64,000 nucleotides of DNA, taken from positions 186,001-250,000 of the forward strand of contig NZ_JAILYH010000006.1 of NCBI RefSeq assembly GCF_019793435.1, read 5' to 3'. Numbering within the stretch: position 1 is the stretch's first letter; each line of letters starts with the position of its first letter. This stretch comes from Rhizobium redzepovicii (GTDB taxonomy: Bacteria > Pseudomonadota > Alphaproteobacteria > Rhizobiales > Rhizobiaceae). Positions 8,477-17,940 of this stretch are shown here, piece by piece. A program made the translations under genes and the position numbers. Below the pieces are notes generated by a model that was given only the letters and a program-made list of their open reading frames with translations, was not told the origin of the DNA and made no database searches.

Positions 8477-9760
8477 ATGGCCAAGAACGATCCGGGATTC
8501 AACACGTTGGCGATCCATGCCGGCGCCCAGCCCGACCCGGCGACCGGCGCGCGGGTCACGCCGATCTATCAGACGACCGCCTTTGTCTTCGATGATTCCG
8601 ATCATGCCGCCGCCCTCTTCGGCCTGCAGGCCTTCGGCAACATCTACACCCGCATCATGAACCCGACGCAGGCCGTGCTCGAGGAGCGCGTCGCAGCGCT
8701 CGAAGGCGGCACGGCAGCCCTTGCCGTCGCCTCCGGCCATGCGGCGCAGATGATCGTCTTCCACACCATCATGCGCCCCGGCGAGAATTTCATCGCCGCC
8801 AACAGGCTCTATGGCGGCTCGATCAACCAGTTCGGCCACGCCTTCGAGAATTTCGGCTGGCAGGTGCGCTGGGCCGATCCCGCCGACCCGGCAAGCTTCG
8901 AAAGCCAGATCGATGACAAGACGCGCGGCATCTTCATCGAAAGCCTGGCCAATCCCGGCGGCACCTTCGTCGATATCGCCGCCATCGCCGATGTCGCCCA
9001 TCGCAACGGCCTGCCGCTGATCGTCGACAATACGATGGCAACCCCTTATCTGATCCGCCCGATCGAGCACGGTGCCGATATCGTCGTGCATTCGCTGACG
9101 AAATTTCTCGGCGGTCACGGCAATTCCATGGGCGGCCTCATCGTCGACGGCGGCACTTTCGACTGGTCGAAATCCGGCAACTACCCGATGCTGTCGAGCC
9201 CGCGGCCGGAATATAACGGCATGGTCCTGCACGCGACCTTCGGCAATTTCGCCTTTGCGATCGCTGCCCGCGTGCTCGGCCTGCGCGATCTTGGCCCGGC
9301 AATCTCGCCCTTCAATGCCTTCCTGATCCTGACCGGCATCGAGACGCTGCCGCTGCGCATGCAGCGCCACAGCGACAATGCGATCGCCGTCGCAAAGTGG
9401 CTGAAGGCGCACAGCAAGATCGCCTGGGTCAATTATGCCGGCCTCGACGACGACCCGAACCACGTCCTGCAGCAACGCTATTCGCCGAAAGGCGCCGGTT
9501 CCGTCTTCACCTTCGGCGTCGAGGGCGGCTACGAGGCAGGCAAGACGCTGGTCGAGGGGCTGCAGCTCTTCTCCCATCTTGCCAATATCGGCGACACCCG
9601 CTCGCTGGTCATCCATCCGGCCTCGACGACGCACCGGCAGTTGAGCGACGAGCAGAAGATCGCCGCCGGCGCCGGGCCCGACGTGGTGCGCCTTTCCGTC
9701 GGCATCGAGGACGTCAAGGACATCATCGCCGATCTCGAACAGGCGCTCTCGAAAATCTGA
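8477..9760 (+). CDS. metY: O-acetylhomoserine sulfhydrylase
   Basis: A PLP enzyme of the Cys/Met metabolism (cystathionine gamma-synthase) family that makes homocysteine from O-acetylhomoserine and sulfide in methionine synthesis. The 427 residues include the family opening FNTLAIHAGAQPDP, YTRIMNPT, ALEGGTAALAVASGHAAQ, the aspartate that contacts PLP in IVDNTMATPY, and the PLP lysine in HSLTKFLGGHG. The length and the HGNSMGG stretch fit the sulfhydrylases better than the gamma-lyases. The start has GGAGGACGAC upstream. The downstream cupin gene follows after 23 bases and is likely cotranscribed. Confidence 0.92.
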   Translation: MAKNDPGFNTLAIHAGAQPDPATGARVTPIYQTTAFVFDDSDHAAALFGLQAFGNIYTRIMNPTQAVLEERVAALEGGTAALAVASGHAAQMIVFHTIMRPGENFIAANRLYGGSINQFGHAFENFGWQVRWADPADPASFESQIDDKTRGIFIESLANPGGTFVDIAAIADVAHRNGLPLIVDNTMATPYLIRPIEHGADIVVHSLTKFLGGHGNSMGGLIVDGGTFDWSKSGNYPMLSSPRPEYNGMVLHATFGNFAFAIAARVLGLRDLGPAISPFNAFLILTGIETLPLRMQRHSDNAIAVAKWLKAHSKIAWVNYAGLDDDPNHVLQQRYSPKGAGSVFTFGVEGGYEAGKTLVEGLQLFSHLANIGDTRSLVIHPASTTHRQLSDEQKIAAGAGPDVVRLSVGIEDVKDIIADLEQALSKI

Positions 9761-9783
9761 CATCGGAGAGGTCCGTGACGACC

Positions 9784-10128
9784 ATGGCAAATTTCATTCA
9801 CTTCCGCATTGACGGCGTCGAACCGGAGTTCGGCGCCCCGGAGCCCGGCCGGATCATCTCCGGCGATCCGCAATTCCGCAGCTGGAACCTGGAGGAAGCC
9901 GCAGGCGGGCTCTATTCCGGCATCTGGGAGGCGACGCCGGGCAAATGGCGGATCGTCTATGAGGAATGGGAATATTTCAGCCTGCTGTCCGGCCATTCGA
10001 TCGTGACCGAGGATGGCGGCGAGCCGATTCATCTGAAGATCGGCGACCGGATGATCTTAAGACCCGGCTTCAAAGGGACGTGGGAAGTCGTTGAAACGAC
10101 TCGCAAGGATTATGTGATCAAGGTCTAA
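9784..10128 (+). CDS. Cupin-domain protein (DUF861-like)
   Basis: A 114-residue single-domain cupin. The segment GLYSGIWEATPGKWRIVYEEWEYFSLLSG and the later GDRMILRPGFKGTWEV match the (S)-ureidoglycine-aminohydrolase/EutQ-like cupin subgroup. The usual metal-binding histidines of the first cupin motif are mostly replaced (WEY...SL), so a metal enzyme role is doubtful. It lies 23 bases after metY; a link to sulfur metabolism is only positional. Confidence 0.75.
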   Translation: MANFIHFRIDGVEPEFGAPEPGRIISGDPQFRSWNLEEAAGGLYSGIWEATPGKWRIVYEEWEYFSLLSGHSIVTEDGGEPIHLKIGDRMILRPGFKGTWEVVETTRKDYVIKV

Positions 10129-10362
10129 GTAGCGCCGGTAAATCGCCGCCGTTGACGGCGGGCCTGTCCCGATTTGCGGCGAGGGCGGCCCGTTTTTCCT
10201 CAAATGCGTGCGCCTCTTTGCCGGATAGAAAGCTTTTAACCAATCCCATTAATCCGCCCTACATTGTCAAAATGCTATATCTTGTCTGCAGCGCATAGCG
10301 GACATGATGTCTCCTGCCGTCCCCCAGACATGGCCTTGCAATTAACATTTTGCGGAATTTGC

Positions 10363-12492
10363 ATGTCGTCGACTCTTGCAGGTAGGCACGTTCGCACCCA
10401 AACGTCTTCCATCATCGCGACGACGGTCTGTTTCCTTGTCGTCGCCCTCATCCTGACCGGCTTGATGGCGCATGTCGTCGTCACGATGACCCGGTCGGCG
10501 AATGAGATCGATGATGCCAGGGCCACGCGCGCCGCCCGTGCGGCAATCGGAGCCTTTGTGGCGCGCCTGAGCGGGACGACGACTGACAATGCCATTTGGG
10601 ACGATGCCTATAGTGCAGCCTCGTCTCCGACCGCGGCCGCTTGGGCCTATGAAAATTGGGGAAAGACCAGCGAGGATTACGCGCTGTATGACGGTGCGGT
10701 CGTCATCGGCCCCGACCGCTCTTCGATCGTCTCCGCCTATGCCAAAGGCAAGCCCTTCGAGCCGAGCGCCTTTTTCGGCGAAGGCTTTTATCGGCAGATC
10801 AGAGTAGCTGCCGATCCCGCGCGGGCGCCGGTGGTCAATTTCATCAAGACCGAAAGCGGCATCGCCCTGCTCGCATCGCAGGCGATCCAGCCATACGAGG
10901 CCGCCACCGAGCTTCCGAAGCTCAGCACACTGACCTTTTACAAGGAATTTTCGCCCGAGGTTCTCGACGCACTCTCGAACGAACATGAACTGGAGGGCTT
11001 ACACCTTGAGACGAAGCCCAGGCCGGAATTTCTGAACACGCCGATTACAGACATGAAGGGGGCCGTCATCGGCTATCTCGTCTGGCCGAGCAAGGCGCCG
11101 GGAAGCACCGTGTTTCAGCAGGTGACGCCCTATGTCGCGGCCGCCGTCGCCATCCTTGCGCTGTTCCTGATCGGCGTGCTGATGGTCGGCGCGTCCGAGG
11201 CGCGGCGCCTGCGCCAATTGGCGCAAGCAGCGCTTTTCGAAGCGAGCCATGACAGCCTGAGCGGCCTGTTGAACAGACATGGTCTTCTCAACCTGTTGGA
11301 AGAGTTCGAGAGTTCGGGCTCTTCGCCGCCACGGCTTTATCTGGTCGACCTCGATGGTTTCAAGGCCGTCAACGATGCCTGGGGGCACGCGGTCGGCGAT
11401 GATTTGATCCGGCTGGTCTCGAACGCGCTGACGGCCTGCCACCCCGAAGTCGTTGCCGCGGCGCGGCTGGGAGGCGATGAATTTGCGCTGGTGCATGTTG
11501 GGTCCGCCACCTGCGAAGATATGGAGAAGACCATTCTGGCGCTGTTTGCCGAGCCCTTCAAAATCGACGGCCGGACGATCGAAGTCGGCGCAAGCATCGG
11601 AGCTGCCGCGGGCGACGCAGACATCGAGCCCTTGGAGCTTCTCCGCAGAGCGGACATGGCCCTCTATCGCGCCAAGGCCAATGGCCGAGGCCAAGCGATC
11701 GAATACGACCCCGAGCTGGACGAGGAGCGCCAGCGGGTCGCCGAACTGGAAGGCCTTTTGAAAGGCGCCATCGGCAGTGGTGCGATCGAGGCCGTTTTTC
11801 AGCCTCTCGTCTCTGCGACGACAGGCGCTGTCACCGGTTTGGAAGCGCTGGCGCGCTGGCGAACGTCGACAGGAAACATCAGCCCGGAGATTTTCATTCC
11901 TCTCGCCGAGCGGTGCGGCCTCATCGATGCGCTGGGCGTTCACATGCTGAGAACATCGATCGAGCATGCCAGGAGCTGGCCCGATCTGGCATTGTCTGTG
12001 AACGTCTCGCCAATCCAGCTCTGCAATCCGGAATTTGCCGCCGAAGTGATTTCGGTCCTGCAGGAGCTCGACTTCGATCCAAAGCGCCTGACCTTGGAGA
12101 TTACCGAAGGCGTCCTGATGACGAATCCGGATCAGGCTCGGCGGTCGATAGACCAGCTCAAGCGCGTCGGCATAAAATTCGCGCTTGATGACTTTGGCTG
12201 CGGTTATGCCAGCATTGGCGCATTGCGGCAGTTCGGGTTCGATCGCATGAAGATCGACCGCTCGCTTGTGTCCGCTCTCGATGAAGGCGCCAATGGCGCC
12301 GATGTTCTTCGGGCGACCATTTCGCTTGCCACCGCCCTGCAAATTCCCGTGACCGCTGAAGGCATCGAGAACAGCCGCCAGGCTGCGATCTTGCGAGAGG
12401 CCGGCTGCGATCAGCTTCAGGGGTATCTGATCGGCAGACCGATGTCGGCACGCGACATATCCAGCAAGCTGGAAGAACAGTCGGCCGCCTGA
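10363..12492 (+). CDS. CHASE4-GGDEF-EAL membrane c-di-GMP enzyme
   Basis: A bifunctional c-di-GMP enzyme with a periplasmic sensor. From ATG 10363 it has 709 residues; an earlier ATG at 10264 has no supporting signal. A first helix (about 18-40) and a second (about 255-280) bracket a periplasmic domain with the CHASE4-like TTDNAIWDDAY motif. The GGDEF domain keeps LGGDEF, with no RxxD inhibitory site four residues ahead. The EAL domain keeps GLEALARW, NVSP, LEITEG, DDFGCGYAS, MKIDRS, AEGIE and LQGYLIGRP, so all residues needed for phosphodiesterase activity are present. Both activities are therefore plausible. No neighbour indicates the signal sensed. Confidence 0.92.
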   Translation: MSSTLAGRHVRTQTSSIIATTVCFLVVALILTGLMAHVVVTMTRSANEIDDARATRAARAAIGAFVARLSGTTTDNAIWDDAYSAASSPTAAAWAYENWGKTSEDYALYDGAVVIGPDRSSIVSAYAKGKPFEPSAFFGEGFYRQIRVAADPARAPVVNFIKTESGIALLASQAIQPYEAATELPKLSTLTFYKEFSPEVLDALSNEHELEGLHLETKPRPEFLNTPITDMKGAVIGYLVWPSKAPGSTVFQQVTPYVAAAVAILALFLIGVLMVGASEARRLRQLAQAALFEASHDSLSGLLNRHGLLNLLEEFESSGSSPPRLYLVDLDGFKAVNDAWGHAVGDDLIRLVSNALTACHPEVVAAARLGGDEFALVHVGSATCEDMEKTILALFAEPFKIDGRTIEVGASIGAAAGDADIEPLELLRRADMALYRAKANGRGQAIEYDPELDEERQRVAELEGLLKGAIGSGAIEAVFQPLVSATTGAVTGLEALARWRTSTGNISPEIFIPLAERCGLIDALGVHMLRTSIEHARSWPDLALSVNVSPIQLCNPEFAAEVISVLQELDFDPKRLTLEITEGVLMTNPDQARRSIDQLKRVGIKFALDDFGCGYASIGALRQFGFDRMKIDRSLVSALDEGANGADVLRATISLATALQIPVTAEGIENSRQAAILREAGCDQLQGYLIGRPMSARDISSKLEEQSAA

Positions 12493-12688
12493 CGCCGTGG
12501 ATTTCGTGGCATATGCTCCGATCAGGCGTACCAACCAGCACTTTCCGCATCGATTGCCACATTTTCAGGCATGGCCGTCGCCGGGTCATGCGGCGGCTGT
12601 CTCGATAAGTTTTGTCAATCCGCGTTTTCAATCAAAAGGCTGAGGCTGCGGTATCACCGGCCGCTACGGCTGATCTGTCAGGGGTGGA

Positions 12689-13933
12689 TCACCACTGCAG
12701 ATCCAGCCGGTCAAGCCCGTGGAAATGATAGACATCCTTGACCACAGGCGTCTTCGCCAGCTTCAGACCGGAAAGCCGCTCGAAGAGGATCGGCAGCACG
12801 ATGTTGAGTTCCAGCCGCGCCAGCGGCGCGCCGATGCAGAAATGGATGCCGGCGCCGAAGGAGAGGTTCGCCGCCTCGTTGCGGTCGGGCCGGAAGGCGA
12901 GGGGATCGGTGAATTTCGCCGGATCGAGATTGGCGGCGGCGAGGACGAGGCTGACCTTGTCGCCGCGCTGGAAGGAGACGCCGTCGATTTCGGCGGGCTC
13001 CAGCGCCCAGCGCTGGAAGATGTGGACCGGCGCGCAGATGCGCAGGGTTTCCTCGACGGTGCGCTCGGTCGTCGCCTCGTCACGGAAGAGCGCAGCCGGA
13101 TCTGAGCCGCTTTCGAGGATGGTGCGCACGGAATTGCCGATCTGGTGCACGGTCGCCTCGTGCCCGGCATTGAGCAGCACGATCGTCGTCGAGATCAGCT
13201 CTTCCTCGGTGAGATACTGTCCCTTGTGCTCGGTATGGATCATGTGGGTCAGCAGGTCGTCGCGCGGCTCGGCGCGGCGCTCGGCGATCACTGTTCTGAC
13301 GTAGTCGGAAAATTCCTTCGCCGCCCGTTCGGCCTCATCCTCCTGCTCGCGCGTGCGGCCGAACATGTACATGCGGACATAGGCGTGCGACCAGGCAAGC
13401 AGCTGCGGCCCCATCTCCTCTGGAATGCCGATCATCCGGGCGATCATCGTCACCGGAATGATGTCGGCAAAGGCCGAGAGCAGCTCGACCTCGCGCTTGT
13501 CGGCGAATCCGTCGATCAGCCGGTTGGCAAGCTCGGCAAGCTCCGGCTTCATCTTCTCGACATGGCGGGAGACGAAGGCGCGGTTGACCAGCGTGCGCAG
13601 CCGCGTGTGCTCCGGCGGTTCGAGTTCGAGCAGGGAATAGCGTTCCGAGAGATCGAAACTGGCAAGGTGCGGCATCGGCTCGGCAAGGCCGAGCTCCTCG
13701 CGGCTGGCGATATGCAGGATCTGCCGACCGAAGCGGCGGTCGCGCAGCAGACCGTTCACGTGCTCGTAACCCGTGAAGAACCATTGCTTCTGCTCGGTCC
13801 AGTAGAACGTCGGACAATGGGCGTGAAGTGCGGCATAGACGGCATTCGGATCGCCATAGAAGGCCGGATTGCGGGCGTCCAGCGAGACGTGGCGGTTGGA
13901 TGAATCGATCGAGAGAAAGGGCGGTATCGTCAT
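12689..13933 (-). CDS. Cytochrome P450
   Basis: A soluble class I bacterial P450 of 414 residues, needing a ferredoxin/reductase encoded elsewhere. The haem-binding loop FGAGIHFCIGAPLAR supplies the axial Cys, EETLRI is the ExxR motif of helix K, and LEPPEHTRLR is the usual helix C block. The I-helix reads LLNAGHEATVHQ: the Thr that normally activates oxygen (AGHET/GGxDT) is Ala here, as in EryF-type enzymes where the substrate helps deliver protons. The reaction and substrate are unknown; no ferredoxin, terpene or polyketide gene lies nearby. Confidence 0.93.
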   Translation of the reverse strand: MTIPPFLSIDSSNRHVSLDARNPAFYGDPNAVYAALHAHCPTFYWTEQKQWFFTGYEHVNGLLRDRRFGRQILHIASREELGLAEPMPHLASFDLSERYSLLELEPPEHTRLRTLVNRAFVSRHVEKMKPELAELANRLIDGFADKREVELLSAFADIIPVTMIARMIGIPEEMGPQLLAWSHAYVRMYMFGRTREQEDEAERAAKEFSDYVRTVIAERRAEPRDDLLTHMIHTEHKGQYLTEEELISTTIVLLNAGHEATVHQIGNSVRTILESGSDPAALFRDEATTERTVEETLRICAPVHIFQRWALEPAEIDGVSFQRGDKVSLVLAAANLDPAKFTDPLAFRPDRNEAANLSFGAGIHFCIGAPLARLELNIVLPILFERLSGLKLAKTPVVKDVYHFHGLDRLDLQW

Positions 13934-14061
13934 GACGCGAAGGCTTAGCGGATTTGCCGGGCCTCGGAAAGATGGCGGGGCGAGGGCAAGCCGTCCTGAA
14001 ACGACGCGCCGATCGCATTAAGATCCGTGTCTAACCGTGGGGATTGACTCCGGTTTTCCGG

Positions 14062-15315
14062 TCAGCCGGCCCGCGACAGCGTGCCCATGCGCCGCAGCGC
14101 CTCGACCTGGTCGTCGACCGTCGGCACGAGTTCGCCGGCGGTGGTGCTCGGCGTTGCCGGGGCCGGGGCTGCGGCCTCGGCTTTGCCGAAGGTGACCGTG
14201 CAGTTGCGGCCAGCGCCCTTTGCGGCATAGAGCGCCCGGTCGGCGGCCGAGATCAGCTTGTCGATATTGGCTTCGAGCGAGGAGGCGAGCGCGATGCCGA
14301 TGCTGACGGTGACCGGAACGATAGCTTCGCCGGTGCTGACGGGCAGGCGGCAAAATTCGGTTCGGATCGCTTCGGCGATCGCCTCAGCTTCGGTCTGGTC
14401 GGTGACCGCGGCGAAGGCTGCGAATTCTTCGCCGCCCATGCGGCCGAAGATGCTGTTTGGAATATACTGGCGGGCCATGCGGGCGAAAGCCGTCAGCACG
14501 GCATCGCCGGACTGGTGGCCGAAACGGTCGTTGACGCGCTTGAAATGATCGAGATCGAAGAGCATCACCGCGACCTGGTGTTGCTCGTCATGGGCTTTTT
14601 CCTGGATGGCGTCGAAATAGCCGAGCAGGCCGCGGCGGTTGAGCACACCCGTCAGCGAATCAGTGAGCGTGAGGGCGCGCAGGTGCCGCTCGGAGCGCTC
14701 CATGATCAGCCGGCAAGTGAAGGCGAAGGCGATGGTGAGCAGGAAGGCGCTTGCCATGGCGGAGGCGCCGCCGAGATTGGTTGCCTCGATATCGCTTGGC
14801 AGCGTCAGCGCCATCGTCAGCGCTGAGCCGAAGCACAGGCAGCCCTGGATGACGAAGACGCCCATCAGCTTGACGCGGGTGCGCTCGCGGCGCATGTCGC
14901 CGGCGGAAACCGCCAGGGCAAGCGCCGTCGCCCCTGTCGCCGAAGCGAGGTTGTAGAGCACCACCCGGTTTGAATAGTCGCTGTTGACCCAGGGCAGGAA
15001 GACGCCAGCGAGCCAGATCGCCGGCGGCAGCAGCGCCCACCATTCGATCTTCTTGCGGTCGAGCGCCAGAAAACCCGCCACCCAGGCGCTCTGGCCGAGC
15101 AGCGCGATGGCATTGCCGATCTCAATCGACAGCAGGCTGGGGACCTGGTCGCGCAGCGCGATCATCGCAAAACCGATGCCGGTCAGCAGGAAGCCGAGGC
15201 CCCAATAGAGATAGGCCTCGTTCCGGACATTGTGGCGCCAGGCGACGAACAGCACCAAAGCGAGCGTCATGGCCTCCGAACACCAGATGGCGAGACCTGT
15301 AGCGATATTGAACAC
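14062..15315 (-). CDS. Membrane diguanylate cyclase (GGDEF)
   Basis: Predicted to make c-di-GMP from two GTP. The 417 residues begin with six or seven membrane helices (to about residue 205) that have no recognisable periplasmic domain, then TLTDSLTGVLNRRGLL opens a GGDEF domain with FDLDHFKRVNDRFGHQSGD and the active-site loop GRMGGEEF. The inhibitory RxxD site is absent (NSIFGRMGGEEF), suggesting no classical product inhibition. The last 55 residues are a low-complexity Ala/Pro tail. It is divergent from clpP across 416 bases. Confidence 0.92.
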   Translation of the reverse strand: MFNIATGLAIWCSEAMTLALVLFVAWRHNVRNEAYLYWGLGFLLTGIGFAMIALRDQVPSLLSIEIGNAIALLGQSAWVAGFLALDRKKIEWWALLPPAIWLAGVFLPWVNSDYSNRVVLYNLASATGATALALAVSAGDMRRERTRVKLMGVFVIQGCLCFGSALTMALTLPSDIEATNLGGASAMASAFLLTIAFAFTCRLIMERSERHLRALTLTDSLTGVLNRRGLLGYFDAIQEKAHDEQHQVAVMLFDLDHFKRVNDRFGHQSGDAVLTAFARMARQYIPNSIFGRMGGEEFAAFAAVTDQTEAEAIAEAIRTEFCRLPVSTGEAIVPVTVSIGIALASSLEANIDKLISAADRALYAAKGAGRNCTVTFGKAEAAAPAPATPSTTAGELVPTVDDQVEALRRMGTLSRAG

Positions 15316-15731
15316 GGCAGCAACCCCTTGCCCGTCTGTCTTATCGGGTGGCCTTGTCTGTCGGCCCCGATCTGTTGGCTTGCATCCTTGCCGAGGAAGC
15401 TCGCCACTTCCTTAATGCTGCTGCGCTGCGGTATGGTTTTTGGCGGATATCTCCCGGTAAGCTTTCCGCCGGGTAAATGTGTGTGAGCACTCTCGAATGG
15501 AGTAAGCATTCCTTCATCCTGTCATGGAGAAAAGCCGGGGAAGGCGGTGCCATAGGCTCGCCGTTAACAGGCGCTTGTTGGAAAGAGGCTACAGCCAGGG
15601 CCACCTTGCCCGCCTTCTTAACGTTATCCGCATGCGTGTCTTGAAGAGAAGGGCACGGACACTCTATGTAGGGATAAGACATTTTCTTTGATTCCCGGCG
15701 CCGGCCGGCGAGACGTTGACAAAGGACGCAC
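15316..15731. other. Divergent region between the diguanylate cyclase gene and clpP
   Basis: No gene is visible. A palindromic stretch GGATATCTCCCGG...CCGCCGGG lies near 15438-15475. The clpP leader contains the heat-shock-like promoter candidate at 15640-15667. The short open frames here lack motifs. Confidence 0.45.
15640..15667 (+). promoter_or_regulatory. Candidate heat-shock (RpoH) promoter of clpP
   Basis: CTTGAA (15640-15645) matches the RpoH -35 element, and 16 bases later CTCTAT is a partial match to an RpoH -10. It lies about 65 bases before clpP, a gene under RpoH control in many proteobacteria. Confidence 0.4.
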
Positions 15732-16361
15732 ATGAGAAACCCAGTCGATACCGCAATGGCCCTCGTGCCGATGGTCGTGGAACAGACCAACCGCGGTGAA
15801 CGCTCCTACGACATCTATTCCCGTCTGTTGAAGGAGCGCATCATCTTCCTGACCGGTGCCGTCGAAGACCATATGGCAACGCTCGTGTGCGCCCAGCTTC
15901 TCTTCCTCGAGGCCGAAAACCCGAAGAAAGAAATCGCCCTCTACATCAATTCGCCGGGCGGCGTCGTCACCGCCGGCATGGCGATCTACGACACGATGCA
16001 GTTCATCAAGCCGGCGGTTTCGACGCTCTGCATCGGCCAGGCCGCATCCATGGGCTCGCTGCTGCTGGCCGCCGGCCACAAGGATATGCGCTTCGCCACG
16101 CCGAATTCCCGCATCATGGTGCATCAGCCGTCGGGCGGCTTCCAGGGCCAGGCCTCGGACATCGAACGCCACGCCCGCGACATCCTGAAGATGAAGCGCC
16201 GCCTGAACGAGGTCTATGTCAAGCACACCGGCCGCACCTACGAGGAAGTTGAAAAGACCCTCGATCGTGACCATTTCATGGATGCGGACGAAGCCCAGGG
16301 CTGGGGCGTGATCGACAAGGTTCTGACGTCGCGCCTCGAAATGGAAGGCGAACAGGCCTAG
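15732..16361 (+). CDS. clpP: ATP-dependent Clp protease proteolytic subunit
   Basis: ClpP is the serine peptidase that forms a double heptamer and degrades substrates fed by ClpX or ClpA. The 209 residues carry the catalytic triad Ser106 (GQAASMGS), His131 (MVHQPSGG) and Asp180 (LDRDHFM). The start ATG is well placed and gives the normal ClpP length, including a short N-terminal propeptide-like segment. clpX follows after 301 bases, the classic pairing. In alphaproteobacteria ClpXP degrades cell-cycle regulators such as CtrA; the divK and pleD genes of that pathway are also in this window. Confidence 0.97.
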   Translation: MRNPVDTAMALVPMVVEQTNRGERSYDIYSRLLKERIIFLTGAVEDHMATLVCAQLLFLEAENPKKEIALYINSPGGVVTAGMAIYDTMQFIKPAVSTLCIGQAASMGSLLLAAGHKDMRFATPNSRIMVHQPSGGFQGQASDIERHARDILKMKRRLNEVYVKHTGRTYEEVEKTLDRDHFMDADEAQGWGVIDKVLTSRLEMEGEQA

Positions 16362-16378
16362 TAATTAATTGGGATGGT

Positions 16379-16442
16379 GTTTTCGTCGCCACAGTTCTAT
16401 CTCATTTGTGATCGAACAAGGCTTTCAACTGGCGACGAAGAC
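16379..16442 (+). terminator. Long hairpin in the clpP-clpX gap
   Basis: GTTTTCGTCGCCA (16379-16391) pairs with TGGCGACGAAGAC (16430-16442), 12 of 13 positions, around a 38-base loop. No clear T-run follows. It could be an attenuator, an RNA-processing site or a weak terminator. The rest of 16362-16662 shows no gene. Confidence 0.4.
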
Positions 16443-16662
16443 GCTAATAGTAGCTATTAATGCTATGTTGAAATTTTATGACATAGCATCGGCATTCGAA
16501 GGGGAATTCGTTGCCACCGGAACCCGGACATGATCGATTGGGCCCGGTTCGTAGCCCCTGAAGCCCTTCTCGGCAAAGGCTCCGGTGACGGAGTGCCGCC
16601 AGGAGCTGATTGAGTGGACCGCGATTTCGCCTTGAAATGCGGCGTGCTGGAAGGAAAGTGAT

Positions 16663-17940
16663 ATGAGCAAGGTCAGCGGCAGCAACGGCGGCGACTCCAA
16701 GAACACACTCTATTGTTCGTTCTGCGGAAAGAGCCAGCACGAAGTCCGGAAACTGATTGCCGGACCGACCGTCTTCATCTGCGATGAATGCGTCGAATTG
16801 TGCATGGACATCATCCGCGAGGAGAACAAGTCCTCGATGGTCAAGTCCCGCGACGGCGTTCCGACGCCCCAGGACATCATCAAGGTCCTCGACGAATACG
16901 TCATCGGCCAGCGGCAGGCGAAGAAGATCTTGTCGGTCGCCGTTCACAACCATTACAAGCGCCTGGCGCACGCCTCCAAGAACGGCGAAGTCGAGCTGGC
17001 GAAGTCGAACATCATGCTGGTCGGCCCGACCGGCTGCGGCAAGACCTATCTCGCCCAGACGCTCGCCCGCATCATCGACGTTCCGTTCACCATGGCCGAT
17101 GCGACGACGCTGACCGAAGCCGGTTACGTCGGCGAAGACGTCGAAAACATCATCCTCAAGCTTCTGCAGTCGGCCGACTACAATGTCGAGCGCGCCCAGC
17201 GCGGCATCGTCTATATCGACGAAGTCGACAAGATTTCGCGCAAGTCCGACAATCCGTCGATCACCCGCGACGTCTCGGGCGAGGGCGTGCAGCAGGCGCT
17301 GTTGAAGATCATGGAAGGCACGGTCGCTTCCGTTCCGCCGCAGGGCGGCCGCAAGCATCCGCAGCAGGAATTCCTCCAGGTCGACACGACCAACATCCTG
17401 TTCATCTGCGGCGGCGCCTTCGCCGGTCTCGACAAGATCATCTCCGCACGTGGCGAGAAGACCTCGATCGGCTTCGGCGCCACCGTCAAGGCCCAGGACG
17501 ACCGCCGCGTCGGCGAAGTCCTGCGCGAACTGGAGCCGGAAGACCTGGTCAAGTTCGGCCTCATCCCCGAATTCATCGGCCGTCTGCCGGTTCTGGCGAC
17601 GCTGGAGGATCTCGATGAGGATGCGCTGATCCAGATCTTGTCGGAGCCGAAGAACGCGCTGATCAAGCAGTATCAGCGCCTGTTCGAGATGGAAGACGTG
17701 GAACTGACCTTCCACGAGGATGCCCTGCGCGAAATCGCCCGCAAGGCGATCGTCCGCAAGACCGGCGCCCGGGGCCTTCGCTCGATCATGGAGAAGATCC
17801 TGCTCGACACGATGTTCGAATTGCCGACGCTGGAAGGTGTGCGCGAAGTCGTCATCTCCGAGGAAGTGGTGCGCGGTTCGGCCCGCCCGCTTTACATCTA
17901 TGCCGATCGTCAGGAAGAAAAGGCCAACGCTTCGGCGTAA
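16663..17940 (+). CDS. clpX: Clp protease ATPase subunit ClpX
   Basis: ClpX is the hexameric AAA+ unfoldase that delivers proteins to ClpP. The 425 residues start with the C4 zinc-binding domain (Cys18, Cys21, Cys40, Cys43) that binds substrates and adaptors. The AAA+ module has Walker A GPTGCGKT (121-128), Walker [11 protein letters not shown], pore-loop GYVGEDVE, and a C-terminal small domain. An RBS (AAGGAAAG) precedes the ATG. It may have its own promoter in the 301-base gap as well as reading through from clpP. Confidence 0.98.
   Translation: MSKVSGSNGGDSKNTLYCSFCGKSQHEVRKLIAGPTVFICDECVELCMDIIREENKSSMVKSRDGVPTPQDIIKVLDEYVIGQRQAKKILSVAVHNHYKRLAHASKNGEVELAKSNIMLVGPTGCGKTYLAQTLARIIDVPFTMADATTLTEAGYVGEDVENIILKLLQSADYNVERAQRGIVYIDEVDKISRKSDNPSITRDVSGEGVQQALLKIMEGTVASVPPQGGRKHPQQEFLQVDTTNILFICGGAFAGLDKIISARGEKTSIGFGATVKAQDDRRVGEVLRELEPEDLVKFGLIPEFIGRLPVLATLEDLDEDALIQILSEPKNALIKQYQRLFEMEDVELTFHEDALREIARKAIVRKTGARGLRSIMEKILLDTMFELPTLEGVREVVISEEVVRGSARPLYIYADRQEEKANASA

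Noticed and set aside
16631-16655. CTTGAA before clpX as an RpoH -35
   Set aside because: A -10 at the right spacing would fall on the clpX ribosome binding site, leaving no room for a leader.
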